From Syntrophales bacterium (GTDB lineage: Bacteria; Desulfobacterota; Syntrophia; Syntrophales; UBA2210): a stretch of 21,350 nucleotides of DNA. Made by a program: the position numbers and the translations under genes. The stretch spans positions 1-21,350 of the forward strand of contig JALOBE010000027.1 in assembly GCA_023228425.1 (NCBI GenBank), given 5' to 3'. Shown in pieces: positions 12,988 through 20,629 of the stretch. Positions within the stretch are counted from its first letter, which is position 1. The number at the start of each line of letters is the position of its first letter. The notes below the pieces were generated by a model. The model saw nothing but the letters and a program-made list of their open reading frames with translations, did not search any database and had not been told where the DNA came from.

Positions 12988-13201
12988 TTTCAACCTCCAC
13001 CAAAATGCCTTCCTCAACAGCAGATTGAATTTGCCCCGCAGTCATCCCAAGAAGGTCTTTTGCCAGCATTTTCAACGTCACCAGTTCTTTTTCTGAAATA
13101 TTCTCAAGCTCGTTCTTTTCAAAACCAAACACAAAAAACCATTTCTTACCCAAGTTTGTTGCCACCAATGTCCTGACACTGCCGCGCGGCAATTTTGTCA
13201 T
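12977..13201 (-). pseudogene. HigB/RelE-type toxin, 5'-truncated at a repeat
   Basis: The 74 residues MTKLPRGSVRTLVATNLGKKWFFVFGFEKNELENISEKELVTLKMLAKDLLGMTAGQIQSAVEEGILVEVENEA match the C-terminal ~60% of the PF06296-type RelE toxin (YRTLVA...WFFVYGFAKNERxNI...ELEALKxLAxxLL), which is normally ~110-125 residues. The first ~50 residues are missing, and at 13201 the gene meets the palindromic repeat, whose GAAATGAC supplies the only early ATG. Loss of the N-terminal half probably inactivates toxicity. A short product that still binds the antitoxin cannot be excluded. Confidence 0.8.
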
Positions 13202-13507
13202 TTCGACCGCAGGGAGAAATCTTGGAGCACATCGATATTAAAGAAAGATTTCTCGTCGCTTCGCTCCTCGAAATGACGGAATATGAACACTCCTCGAAAT
13301 GACAAACCTTAGGGCGCTCCTCGAAATGACAAACCTTAGGGCGCTCCTCGAAATGACAAACCTTAGGGCCCTCCTCGAAATGACGGAACAAAAGCGCTCC
13401 TCGAATCGACGGAACTTGAACGTCCTTCGTAATGACGGACCATAAGGCATTCCTCGAAATGACGAATCTTAAGGCGCTCCTCGAAATGACAAACTTTAGG
13501 GCACCCT
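13195..13507. repeat. Palindromic repeat cluster R6 with ~9 tandem 27-bp units
   Basis: After one left end (GTCATTTCGACCGCAGGGAG) and one right-end form, CTCCTCGAAATGAC is repeated about nine times at ~27-base intervals (13264-13505) with short AT-rich linkers of the type AAACCTTAGGGCG. Three units (around 13310-13375) are almost identical and the outer ones diverge. It fills most of the 395-base gap before the VanZ gene. Because 27 is divisible by 3, all three frames stay open in places, which creates false ORFs. Confidence 0.88.
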
Positions 13508-13596
13508 CCTTGTGTGTATGGTTTTGTTGGTGAACTTTTCCATATCACACTTTAGAGGACGCTTTTCTTGTTTCCTAAGATAAAGCTCTCGGCCTC

Positions 13597-13989
13597 TCAC
13601 CGAAACACCCACAGAACCACCCGCCGTCTCAGAACCGGGATGTACGCCGCGTATCCCGCCGCCACGCCGATCATGTTCGCCAGCAGGTCGTTCACGTTAT
13701 AGGTCCGGTAGTCAAGGAGGTGGTGCAACCCCTCGCTTCCCGCCGCCAGCAGCACGCCCAAGGCGAACCACAGAGGCTCCCGCTTCCGCGCCGCAAGCCC
13801 CAGGAACGCCCAGGGAACATAGAGAACCACGTGCGCCAGGTAGTCGGCCCGAAGGGACAGCACCGTGACGCTGCTCATGTTCATGCCGCCCGTCGGGACT
13901 AAGGCCAGGACCACGATGCCGACCAGATAGACCCGCAGCAGCATCGTCATCGCTCTCGCTCGTCCGGTCACGGTCACCCTGTCAGGCAC
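13597..13989 (-). CDS. VanZ-family membrane protein
   Basis: About 130 residues with four hydrophobic segments: LLRVYLVGIVVLALVP, DYLAHVVLYVPWAFLGLAA, LWFALGVLLAAGSEGLHHLL, and ANMIGVAAGYAAYIPVL. The family pattern is visible in D-x-x-x-H (ADYLAH), the E-G-LHHLLDYRTYNVNDLLAN block (E-x-x-Q-x-x-x-x-R-x-x-x-x-x-D-x-x-x-N in relatives) and the following G. VanZ-like proteins occur beside exopolysaccharide genes, but their molecular role is unclear. The first codon in the frame is GTG at 13989, overlapping the sugar transferase stop (8 bases); the ribosome site is weak and a later start (MTMLLRV) is possible. It is the last gene of the polysaccharide operon. Confidence 0.85.
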   Translation of the reverse strand: MPDRVTVTGRARAMTMLLRVYLVGIVVLALVPTGGMNMSSVTVLSLRADYLAHVVLYVPWAFLGLAARKREPLWFALGVLLAAGSEGLHHLLDYRTYNVNDLLANMIGVAAGYAAYIPVLRRRVVLWVFR

Positions 13990-15997
13990 TCCGTGCCCGC
14001 TTCACCACGATGTTCCAGAAACTCATCCAGAAATACCGCCACTGGGTCCGGAAGGGCTCTTTCATGAACGATTCGATATAGCGCTTCTCGGAGGCGCAGA
14101 TTTCCTCGAAGGTTTTCGGCAGGTCGGCGTAAAAAGGCGGTACCAGCCCCGGCTTTACCCTTTGTCTCAATTCCCGCAACTCCCCGCTGTAGAGTTCCAG
14201 GTACTGCCGGCTCAGGGGCCGCACCCCCACGATCTGCAGATCGCCGCGAATCCAGTTGTAGAGCATGGGCAGTTCATCGATCCAGAACTTCCGGAAATAC
14301 TCCCCCCATTCGGTCACTCGAAAATCATTGCTGAACTTTCCCCCCTCCTGAAGCTGGTTCTGCCTGTAGACGTAATCCTGGAGATACTCAGAGTAGGGGT
14401 GCATGGTGCGGAACTTGTAAACCGTGATGGGTTTTCCTCCATATCCGGACCGCCTGAGCTTCACCAGGGGCCCGTAGGTCGGGTCCGGGTCGTTGGAGGG
14501 CGTCCCGGTCTTTCTGGCTATAAAATAATAGCGGCCGTTGAGCACCCTGTCGGCCACGACTTCAAACCCGCAGTAGTAGAGCCGGCCGAGCACCTCTGCC
14601 TTTGAGACGATCCGGTTGAGTCCCTTGGTGACGGCAAAGTACACCTTTTTTGCCAGCGGCAGTTTCGGTGTCACCCGGCTCCAGGCAAAGTCCATGACAT
14701 AGAGTACGCCGCCGAGAGGCCTGGAAAAACGTTCCATGAGATAGCTCTTCTGAGTCTCAAGGGTATGGGCCTTGCCCACCAGCCATCCCCCGGGCTTCAG
14801 CGCCCCGTGGACCAGCAGAAAATACTGGTTCAGGAACCGTATGTCATTTATCTTCTTGAGGTTGATCACCAGTTCTTTCCCGCAGTGCTCTCCGGGATTC
14901 TCAGGCACGAGACCGTTCGACCTGATTTCTCCCAGGTCCCGCACGCTCAGCAGGACCGTCCGGGACGTATCGACCGATTCGAGGTCGATGTGCTCTTTCA
15001 TGACCCCGTACAGCCCGGGCTCAAAGAAGTGCAGCGCATGGCGTATTTTTTCGTCAACGGGATCGACGCACTGCCCGTTGTCACCATCCCCATGCGCCTC
15101 CTCCGGCACCGCCTGACGCTTCAGCGACAGGGAGCCGTACCCCGCTTCCGCTTCCCCGGACTCCCGCTTGTAGGACCGCCAGCGGTAATAGAGGACGAAG
15201 AGCCCGAATTCAAGAACCGCAAAGATAAGCACCGTCCCGAACATCTGCCCCCGGGACAGGCTGTAGTAGTGAAGAAACATCATCACCGCTCCCAGCCCCG
15301 CGGCCATGAACAGGGCCGACTTCAGCGACGAGGCGATCACGGAATAGGAAGATCCGAAATTATTCCGATCAAATTTTTTCGACAGGATGGAAGTCACAAC
15401 CCAGATGCCGAACAGCATGCACAGCTTGTCGAACGCGTACTCCGTCCACAGGAACTCTCCCCGCTTCATCAGCGTGGCCAGCCAGAATGCAACAAAAAGG
15501 AGACAGCCGTCGGCAAGCACAAGAGTGATTGACGGCTTTCGAAACCCGGGGATACTCCGGGGCACAATGTTCCGGATCGAGAAGGACTCCCTGTTCGTCC
15601 GGCAGGACTCGATTCCCAGAACCACTGCCTGCAAGGCGCCATAGAGGAAAATCGTCCCGTAGATCAGCACCCTCGACATCCCCGTCATGCCCAGCAGAAC
15701 CACAAACAGAGAGACAAGTCCCGCCATGACCAGCGTCTGGACCGACACAACCTCGAGACTGCCCCTCAGCGATCTTTCCTCCATGCTTGAATACTTCTTC
15801 AGCATCACCGCAAGCACCAGGCTCGTCACCAGGATAAGGGCCAAAAGACCGCGGTGGCGAGCCGCAACCACCAGGGTCCCGTACTTCCCCACGTGGATGG
15901 CGTAAAACGAACCAACCAGCATCATGACGTCCAGCACAAACGGACGCAGAACGCCTCGCGACACGGTTGATGGCTGCACCTGTGAGGTTTCGTTCAT
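13982..15997 (-). CDS. Composite sugar transferase: membrane segments, methyltransferase-like middle, phosphoglycosyltransferase-type C-terminus
   Basis: 671 residues. N-terminal half: about seven to eight hydrophobic segments (to ~272), interrupted by a soluble loop at 130-155. The middle, ~315-500, contains LVINLKKINDIRFLNQYFLLVHGALKPGGWLVGKAHT (377-412), similar to SAM-methyltransferase-like cores, then PKLPLAKKVYFAVTKGLNRIVSKAEVLGRLYYCGFEV. The C-terminal ~510-671 is bacterial sugar transferase-like: YKFRTM (527-532), FSNDFRVT (555-562), WIDELPMLYN (572-581), and VGVRPLS (590-596). The family normally transfers a hexose-1-phosphate to undecaprenyl phosphate, starting a repeat unit. The classical membrane hairpin before the KFRTM motif is missing. 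I remember the middle-plus-C-terminal arrangement from Bacteroidetes/Chlorobi sugar transferases. No good ribosome site is seen before the ATG. GC content is higher than in the upstream genes. Confidence 0.85.
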   Translation of the reverse strand: MNETSQVQPSTVSRGVLRPFVLDVMMLVGSFYAIHVGKYGTLVVAARHRGLLALILVTSLVLAVMLKKYSSMEERSLRGSLEVVSVQTLVMAGLVSLFVVLLGMTGMSRVLIYGTIFLYGALQAVVLGIESCRTNRESFSIRNIVPRSIPGFRKPSITLVLADGCLLFVAFWLATLMKRGEFLWTEYAFDKLCMLFGIWVVTSILSKKFDRNNFGSSYSVIASSLKSALFMAAGLGAVMMFLHYYSLSRGQMFGTVLIFAVLEFGLFVLYYRWRSYKRESGEAEAGYGSLSLKRQAVPEEAHGDGDNGQCVDPVDEKIRHALHFFEPGLYGVMKEHIDLESVDTSRTVLLSVRDLGEIRSNGLVPENPGEHCGKELVINLKKINDIRFLNQYFLLVHGALKPGGWLVGKAHTLETQKSYLMERFSRPLGGVLYVMDFAWSRVTPKLPLAKKVYFAVTKGLNRIVSKAEVLGRLYYCGFEVVADRVLNGRYYFIARKTGTPSNDPDPTYGPLVKLRRSGYGGKPITVYKFRTMHPYSEYLQDYVYRQNQLQEGGKFSNDFRVTEWGEYFRKFWIDELPMLYNWIRGDLQIVGVRPLSRQYLELYSGELRELRQRVKPGLVPPFYADLPKTFEEICASEKRYIESFMKEPFRTQWRYFWMSFWNIVVKRARSA

Positions 15998-16098
15998 AGT
16001 AGGAGGTTAGGAAAAATAGTAATGGGAAACGTTGAGTGGATAGGGAAAGGACTCTTTTCCAGGCCCGAGTCAGGAAGGTAGGAATTTTCAATTGTTGA

Positions 16099-16857
16099 CT
16101 ATCGTTTGATCAATGACCTCTTAACCAGATTTTTCACGGTCTGCCAGACCAGTTCCTTCACCCAGGGCCAGGGCCGGTTGTGCCACCGCTGGGGATGGAC
16201 GTTTATCATTATCCGATCCGGCAGTTTACCCTCTCTCGCCAGTTCCATCAGGTGAAAGGTACTTTTGACAGGAATGTCAAAGCCCGAATCTACCCGGTCA
16301 CGAATGCTTGAGGACTCGTTGTTCCACCGTCGCCCCGTATCGGTAAGGTAAAATATCTTCTTGTAATTAACATCGAAATAGGGTTCGCCGATAATGCCAT
16401 AATCACGATAATCATATCTTTTCCACAAATCCCGGTTGTCATACCGCGACAGGGGGCTTCCATGCATGCAGACTGTCTTCACCGGATAGATCGCCCGGAA
16501 CCGCTCCAACTGCCGTTCAAAATGCCCGATTGCCATCTCGTAGTCGCCTTTGGCAATGGCAAGATCCTCGTAATGATACCCCAACTCATGCCCCATAGCC
16601 GCAATACGACGCATAACATCCTCGCTCCAGGACTCCGGGACAACCCGGAAATAATAAGTTGCCTGAATACCGAGAAAATGCTCCATCTCGGCCATGCGAA
16701 GGGCATTGTCGGGGAGCCGGTCCACGTCGTGGCGGAGGATGATGGTTTTTGTGTCCGGCGTTGCCAGAAAATCTTTGAAAGTCCGGAATGTGTATTGATC
16801 AGGCTTAAGAGTACCCAGCAAATAATCATAGAGTGAAAGGGTAAAATCCTTTTTCAT
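16099..16857 (-). CDS. Polysaccharide deacetylase-like protein of a glycan cluster
   Basis: 252 residues from the ATG at 16857, chosen because it overlaps the stop of the upstream gene as ATGA. Signatures of the NodB-type fold: TIILRHDVDRLPDNA (38-52) with D44 and D46 as the metal-binding pair, GHELGYHYED (89-98) with H90 and H95, and CMHGSPLSRYDN (130-141) with H132. The C-terminal VKSTFHLMELAREGKLPDRIMINVHPQRW supplies a late histidine. Members are found in surface-polysaccharide clusters, where they are thought to deacetylate a sugar or act on a related bond; the substrate is unknown. A 101-base gap, with no gene or promoter seen, separates it from the sugar transferase. Confidence 0.87.
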   Translation of the reverse strand: MKKDFTLSLYDYLLGTLKPDQYTFRTFKDFLATPDTKTIILRHDVDRLPDNALRMAEMEHFLGIQATYYFRVVPESWSEDVMRRIAAMGHELGYHYEDLAIAKGDYEMAIGHFERQLERFRAIYPVKTVCMHGSPLSRYDNRDLWKRYDYRDYGIIGEPYFDVNYKKIFYLTDTGRRWNNESSSIRDRVDSGFDIPVKSTFHLMELAREGKLPDRIMINVHPQRWHNRPWPWVKELVWQTVKNLVKRSLIKR

Positions 16858-17420
16858 TTCTGGACCATACATGAGTGCCTATTTTTTACGATCTTGTACT
16901 TTCTGAACATTTCTAAAAGGGACAGATCAGAGAGAGCATCTGAAATAGCGAAGTTATACATGAACTTATGCTTGGGATACTGCGATAGAACCAATTCCCT
17001 TTTTTCCCCTCCATAGCAATGAATAAACTTGCCATTTATTACATCGGATGCCAGATAAGGCCATCCAAGCCCTTGGGCAACTTCATTAACATAATCAGAA
17101 GGTGACGCAGACACCAATATGTTGATAGTATCAGGGCCCGTTTCCCGCTGGATAATTTCCATAATCTCGGGTCTTATTTCGGACAGTATCCTGTTTTTCA
17201 AATCGTGCATCATGTCCTGATAATGCCTGTCCTGCCTTAAAGCCACGAGGACCTTGTATTTAAATGTGTCGGCCTTTATTATTCGAAGCTTCCGAAGGAG
17301 AGTATAGAATGCCACGGGGGTTAAATATTTTTTGCCCCGCAAATAAGAAAGAACCAGAATCCTGAAAGAATCATAGGGGATCAAGGTTCGATCAAGATCA
17401 ATGACGTTGATATTACGCAT
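16854..17420 (-). CDS. HAD-superfamily phosphatase (phosphoserine-phosphatase-like)
   Basis: 188 residues with all four HAD motifs: DLDRTL with nucleophile D8 and D10; LVSAS (102-106); K140 in GGEKRE; and ISDALSDLSLL, with D161 and D165 for Mg2+ binding. The cap (LSYLRGKKYLTPVAFYTLLRKLRIIKADTFKYKVLVALR) is helical, as in SerB-type HAD enzymes and their polysaccharide-cluster relatives. The usual DGT is DRT here, a mild change. It would remove phosphate from a small metabolite or glycan intermediate. It overlaps the ATP-grasp gene by 8 bases and the deacetylase gene by 4, so the three are translationally coupled. Confidence 0.88.
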   Translation of the reverse strand: MRNINVIDLDRTLIPYDSFRILVLSYLRGKKYLTPVAFYTLLRKLRIIKADTFKYKVLVALRQDRHYQDMMHDLKNRILSEIRPEIMEIIQRETGPDTINILVSASPSDYVNEVAQGLGWPYLASDVINGKFIHCYGGEKRELVLSQYPKHKFMYNFAISDALSDLSLLEMFRKYKIVKNRHSCMVQK

Positions 17421-18495
17421 GAATTCCGGGCGACATCTTTCTGATGATCAGGCTGGCAAAGCCTCTGGGATCGTCAAGACAGGACACATCAGCTCTGTTT
17501 CGTCGGATGTTTCGTAGAAACGTTTTTAAGGGACGTAAGTCCCGCTTGGCCAGATAATTAATCAAGGACAAATAAATCAACGGGGATAAATAGGTTTTCC
17601 ACTGGACCGTTTCATTAATCGTCAGCGAAGACGTGCCAAGCAGCGGCGCAAAATAATTACACCCGTTCTGAAGACCCTGGTTAATGGAACCCCATATCCT
17701 GGGATTGACTTCTATCACGTATATTTCATCTTCATCGGTTAGCTTGAATTCGAGCATAGCAAAACCAGACCATTTCGTCGCACGCACAATTTGAGCTGCC
17801 ATTTCCCTCATACGCGTATCGTAATAGCTGTCACGGTAGACGCTTGATCCGCCTGTGATCGGTTGCTCTGCAAGCCTGACATGGCCATATCCATTCAGAA
17901 TCTTGCCGTTTCTGGCAAATACTGAGTAACCGACGCCAACTCCTTTCACATACTCCTGGATAATCTGTTCACTATTGTAATGTGCTTTGTGCGCATTTCG
18001 ATCTTTTTCATTAAAAACGTATTTCACCCCCCTGGCTGATGATAAATTGGTGGGTTTGATAACAAAAGGCGGTTCGGCAGAATCATACGAATCAAATGTC
18101 CGGGGCCTTTTTATGTTCAGTTCAGCCAAGAGTTTTTCGAGTTTTTCCTTGTCATGCAGTCTTTCAAACTGATCATAATTGCCGATATACGCGAATGCTT
18201 CGCCGAACATCTTTTTGTTTTTAATATATTCACCGTACATGTCGCTGGGGACGGGAATAAACAGATTAATTGTCTTATCTTCAATAAGTTGCCGTAAATG
18301 TCGAAGATGACTTTGTGGATCTATCTTCGGGGAGGGAACAAGAACAAACTCATCGCAATATCTGGTGTGCACAGATGTTATTCTCTTATTATAATCATAG
18401 GCACATATTGCCACATCGGAATAATATTTTTTTAAATATTTTGCGATAACAATAGCTTTGTAGCTTGATATTTCACCGATCAATATTTTTTTCAT
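17413..18495 (-). CDS. ATP-grasp ligase (carbamoyl-phosphate-synthase/D-Ala ligase-like)
   Basis: 360 residues. An N-terminal Rossmann-like preATP-grasp part (MKKILIGEISSYKAIVIAKYLKK...) is followed by the ATP-grasp core: PFVIKP with K147, a glycine-poor loop SSARGVKYV, QEYVKG (180-185), FAMLEFKL with E249, and IYVIEVNPRIWGS (258-270) with E262 and N264 binding Mg-ATP. Such enzymes join a carboxylate to an amine via an acylphosphate. In polysaccharide clusters they may attach amino-acid-like groups or make an amide donor, but the substrate is unknown. The start overlaps the epimerase stop (ATGA) and the end overlaps the HAD gene. Confidence 0.88.
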   Translation of the reverse strand: MKKILIGEISSYKAIVIAKYLKKYYSDVAICAYDYNKRITSVHTRYCDEFVLVPSPKIDPQSHLRHLRQLIEDKTINLFIPVPSDMYGEYIKNKKMFGEAFAYIGNYDQFERLHDKEKLEKLLAELNIKRPRTFDSYDSAEPPFVIKPTNLSSARGVKYVFNEKDRNAHKAHYNSEQIIQEYVKGVGVGYSVFARNGKILNGYGHVRLAEQPITGGSSVYRDSYYDTRMREMAAQIVRATKWSGFAMLEFKLTDEDEIYVIEVNPRIWGSINQGLQNGCNYFAPLLGTSSLTINETVQWKTYLSPLIYLSLINYLAKRDLRPLKTFLRNIRRNRADVSCLDDPRGFASLIIRKMSPGIHA

Positions 18496-19571
18496 ATGGA
18501 GAGTATATGCTCCATTATAATCCTGGCAGCATTGCCATCGCCATATGGATTATCCCACTCACGTTTCGTTTTTACCATACGCTTCACACATTCAACAATT
18601 TTCTCTTCCTTTGTTCCGGAAATGACATTTGCCCCTTTTTCGACAGTCTCAGGACGTTCCGTGTTTTCCCGCAACGTCACGCATGGAACTTTCAGAATGC
18701 ACGCCTCTTCCTGCACCCCTCCCGAATCGGTAATGATCGTCAAGGCATTAAGCTGCAACAGTAAAAAATCCAGATAACTGACGGGCTCTAAAATTTTCAC
18801 CCAATCATTTGCGATTGTAATATGATACTCGTTGATCATTTTTTTTGTTCGTGGGTGCATTGGAATAATAATAGGCACCTGGTAATCTGATGCAATCCTC
18901 TCCAAAGCACGTAGAATATTTCGCAGTTTGTGTTTATCATCAACATTTTCCGGCCTGTGAAATGTTCCAAGAAAATAATTCTTTGTCGTTATATTAAGAT
19001 CCTTCATTACTGAACTGCTGCTTTTAGCTATATCAATGTGCTCATAGACGGCATCTGTTATGGTATTTCCTGTTATGATTATCTTACTTTCGTCGATACC
19101 CTCATTAAGCAGATTCTTCTTTGCAGTTTCAGTCGGGGCATAGAGATAATCTGAAACGTGATCTGCGACGATCCTGTTGATTTCTTCCGGCATGTTTCTA
19201 TCATAACTTCGCAATCCAGCTTCCACGTGCCCGATCATGATTTTCTCTTTGCATCCGGCCAGCGCCGCTGCCATCACGCTGTTCGTATCGCCTTGCACCA
19301 AAACTATACTTGGCCTGTCATTGGTAAATACATCTTCAATAAGGCTCAAAATCAATGCAGTCTGTTTTGCATGGCTTGCAGAACCGACTTCAAGATTGTA
19401 TTCCGGTGTGGGTAGATGTAACTCCTCAAAAAATACCTTATCCAACGAAAAAGAATAATGCTGACCTGTGTGGATAATGTAATAGGGATAATTGTTTCTT
19501 TCACATAGACGGATGATGGGGGACATTTTGATGATCTCAGGCCTAGTGCCAACAACTATGCACACTTTCAT
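18492..19571 (-). CDS. wecB: UDP-N-acetylglucosamine 2-epimerase (non-hydrolysing)
   Basis: 359 residues from the ATG at 19571 (MKVCIVVGTRPE), two bases after the upstream stop; a longer frame has no support. It interconverts UDP-GlcNAc and UDP-ManNAc in the cytoplasm, giving a precursor for ManNAc- or ManNAcA-containing glycans. The family landmarks are at the expected places: GTRPE (8-12), TGQH (35-38), QGDT with D95, GHVEAGLRS with E117, MPEEINR, FHRPEN (203-208), and TDSGGVQEEA near the end. D95 and E117 match the catalytic residues of the E. coli enzyme. There is no strong ribosome site, so coupling to the upstream gene is likely. Confidence 0.95.
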   Translation of the reverse strand: MKVCIVVGTRPEIIKMSPIIRLCERNNYPYYIIHTGQHYSFSLDKVFFEELHLPTPEYNLEVGSASHAKQTALILSLIEDVFTNDRPSIVLVQGDTNSVMAAALAGCKEKIMIGHVEAGLRSYDRNMPEEINRIVADHVSDYLYAPTETAKKNLLNEGIDESKIIITGNTITDAVYEHIDIAKSSSSVMKDLNITTKNYFLGTFHRPENVDDKHKLRNILRALERIASDYQVPIIIPMHPRTKKMINEYHITIANDWVKILEPVSYLDFLLLQLNALTIITDSGGVQEEACILKVPCVTLRENTERPETVEKGANVISGTKEEKIVECVKRMVKTKREWDNPYGDGNAARIIMEHILSI

Positions 19572-19573
19572 AC

Positions 19574-20623
19574 TTATAGAATCCATTTCTTTGAATTTAT
19601 ATAATTCACAAACCAGTCGGTTAGATCTATCTTGTCCAGAAGCAATTTGGATCTTCTGGCATGCCACTGTTCCTTTAAATCTTTCTGCACGAGTAAACGC
19701 TGTATCGTTTCCAGCATCTTATCAAATTCACCTGGAGTAAATCCGAATGTCAGTTGATATTTTTTTTCCAATTCATCCAAGTAAGACAACCTTCCCACAA
19801 ATGAATTGTACCGGATGGAAGGGGTTGCCAGCACTGCCGCCTCGGAGGCCATCGTCTGGCTGTCGCCCACATATAAGTGAGCACAGGCCATTATTGAATG
19901 CATTGCAGTCACCGGGGCATCAATAATATATTTTTTCAAGTAACCGTCCACTTCCGACTCGCTGGAGATAAAGACCCTGCCATATTTTTCAAGAAATCGT
20001 ATCAATTTGATCTTGTCCTTTATTCCCTCGGCAAAATAATCGTGATGTGCTTTTAAAGCGCTGAACCTGACAATAAAGTATCTTTCTGATTCATTAACTC
20101 CTAAATATTTTAAAACCATTTTATCTGGCTCAAAATGGTTTGGATGCAGGTATGCCAGTTCTTTAAGACTATTCACAAAGACCTGCTTGTTCTCACCCAG
20201 TCTGTCCCTGATGCAGGAGGGATGTATTACTTTGTCGGCGAAGGGGTAGGTGCTTCTGGCAAAAAGCGGAACAACATCGCCGTCATCATCGGTGAAGATG
20301 ACGGAACGGGTACTTGTCAATACAGCGCCGTGTGCGACAGTGGTTGATCCGCCAATCGCCAGATCAACATTATACTTTTTCAGAGTTGATCGCATTTTAC
20401 GATTGAGTTTGACTTGATTTATTATTTTTGAGGCTATTCCATCAACTTTTTCACCAAGCAGGACGTAATCTAAATTATACGATGACAATAATCCCGTTAT
20501 GCTGTTGTGAGCCTGTGCGGTAATGACAATGCTGTGATTCTGTTTTTTAAGATTCGAAATGATATTTTTGTACAGGTGTACGTACGAGGGATGGCTAATA
20601 TCAAATAGTATGTTCAGAGGCAT
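19574..20623 (-). CDS. DUF354 protein, glycosyltransferase-like
   Basis: 349 residues. MPLNILFDISHPSYVHLYKNIISNLKKQNHSIVITAQ (1-37) is the DUF354 N-terminal Rossmann half. The mid-part FADKVIHPSC precedes the second half, with YFIVRFSALKAHHDY (182-196) and GDSQTMASEAAVLATPSIR (253-271), similar to the donor-binding block of GT-B enzymes of the MurG/epimerase type. DUF354 genes are common in archaeal and bacterial glycan clusters beside WecB. A glycosyltransferase role is likely but not proved. It starts 6 bases after the kinase-like stop. Confidence 0.87.
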   Translation of the reverse strand: MPLNILFDISHPSYVHLYKNIISNLKKQNHSIVITAQAHNSITGLLSSYNLDYVLLGEKVDGIASKIINQVKLNRKMRSTLKKYNVDLAIGGSTTVAHGAVLTSTRSVIFTDDDGDVVPLFARSTYPFADKVIHPSCIRDRLGENKQVFVNSLKELAYLHPNHFEPDKMVLKYLGVNESERYFIVRFSALKAHHDYFAEGIKDKIKLIRFLEKYGRVFISSESEVDGYLKKYIIDAPVTAMHSIMACAHLYVGDSQTMASEAAVLATPSIRYNSFVGRLSYLDELEKKYQLTFGFTPGEFDKMLETIQRLLVQKDLKEQWHARRSKLLLDKIDLTDWFVNYINSKKWIL

Positions 20624-20629
20624 GAAAGA

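Noticed and set aside
13262..13507. Regularly spaced repeats that could be taken for a CRISPR array
   Set aside because: The linkers are short (~13 bases), similar to one another and AT-rich; there are no unique 30-40 base spacers, and no cas genes are near. The units are a degenerate ladder of a palindromic repeat end.
15369..16091. 240-residue minus-strand ORF starting in the gap upstream of the sugar transferase
   Set aside because: After a short stretch it runs out of frame through the sugar transferase gene; the cysteine/glycine-rich product is a shadow.
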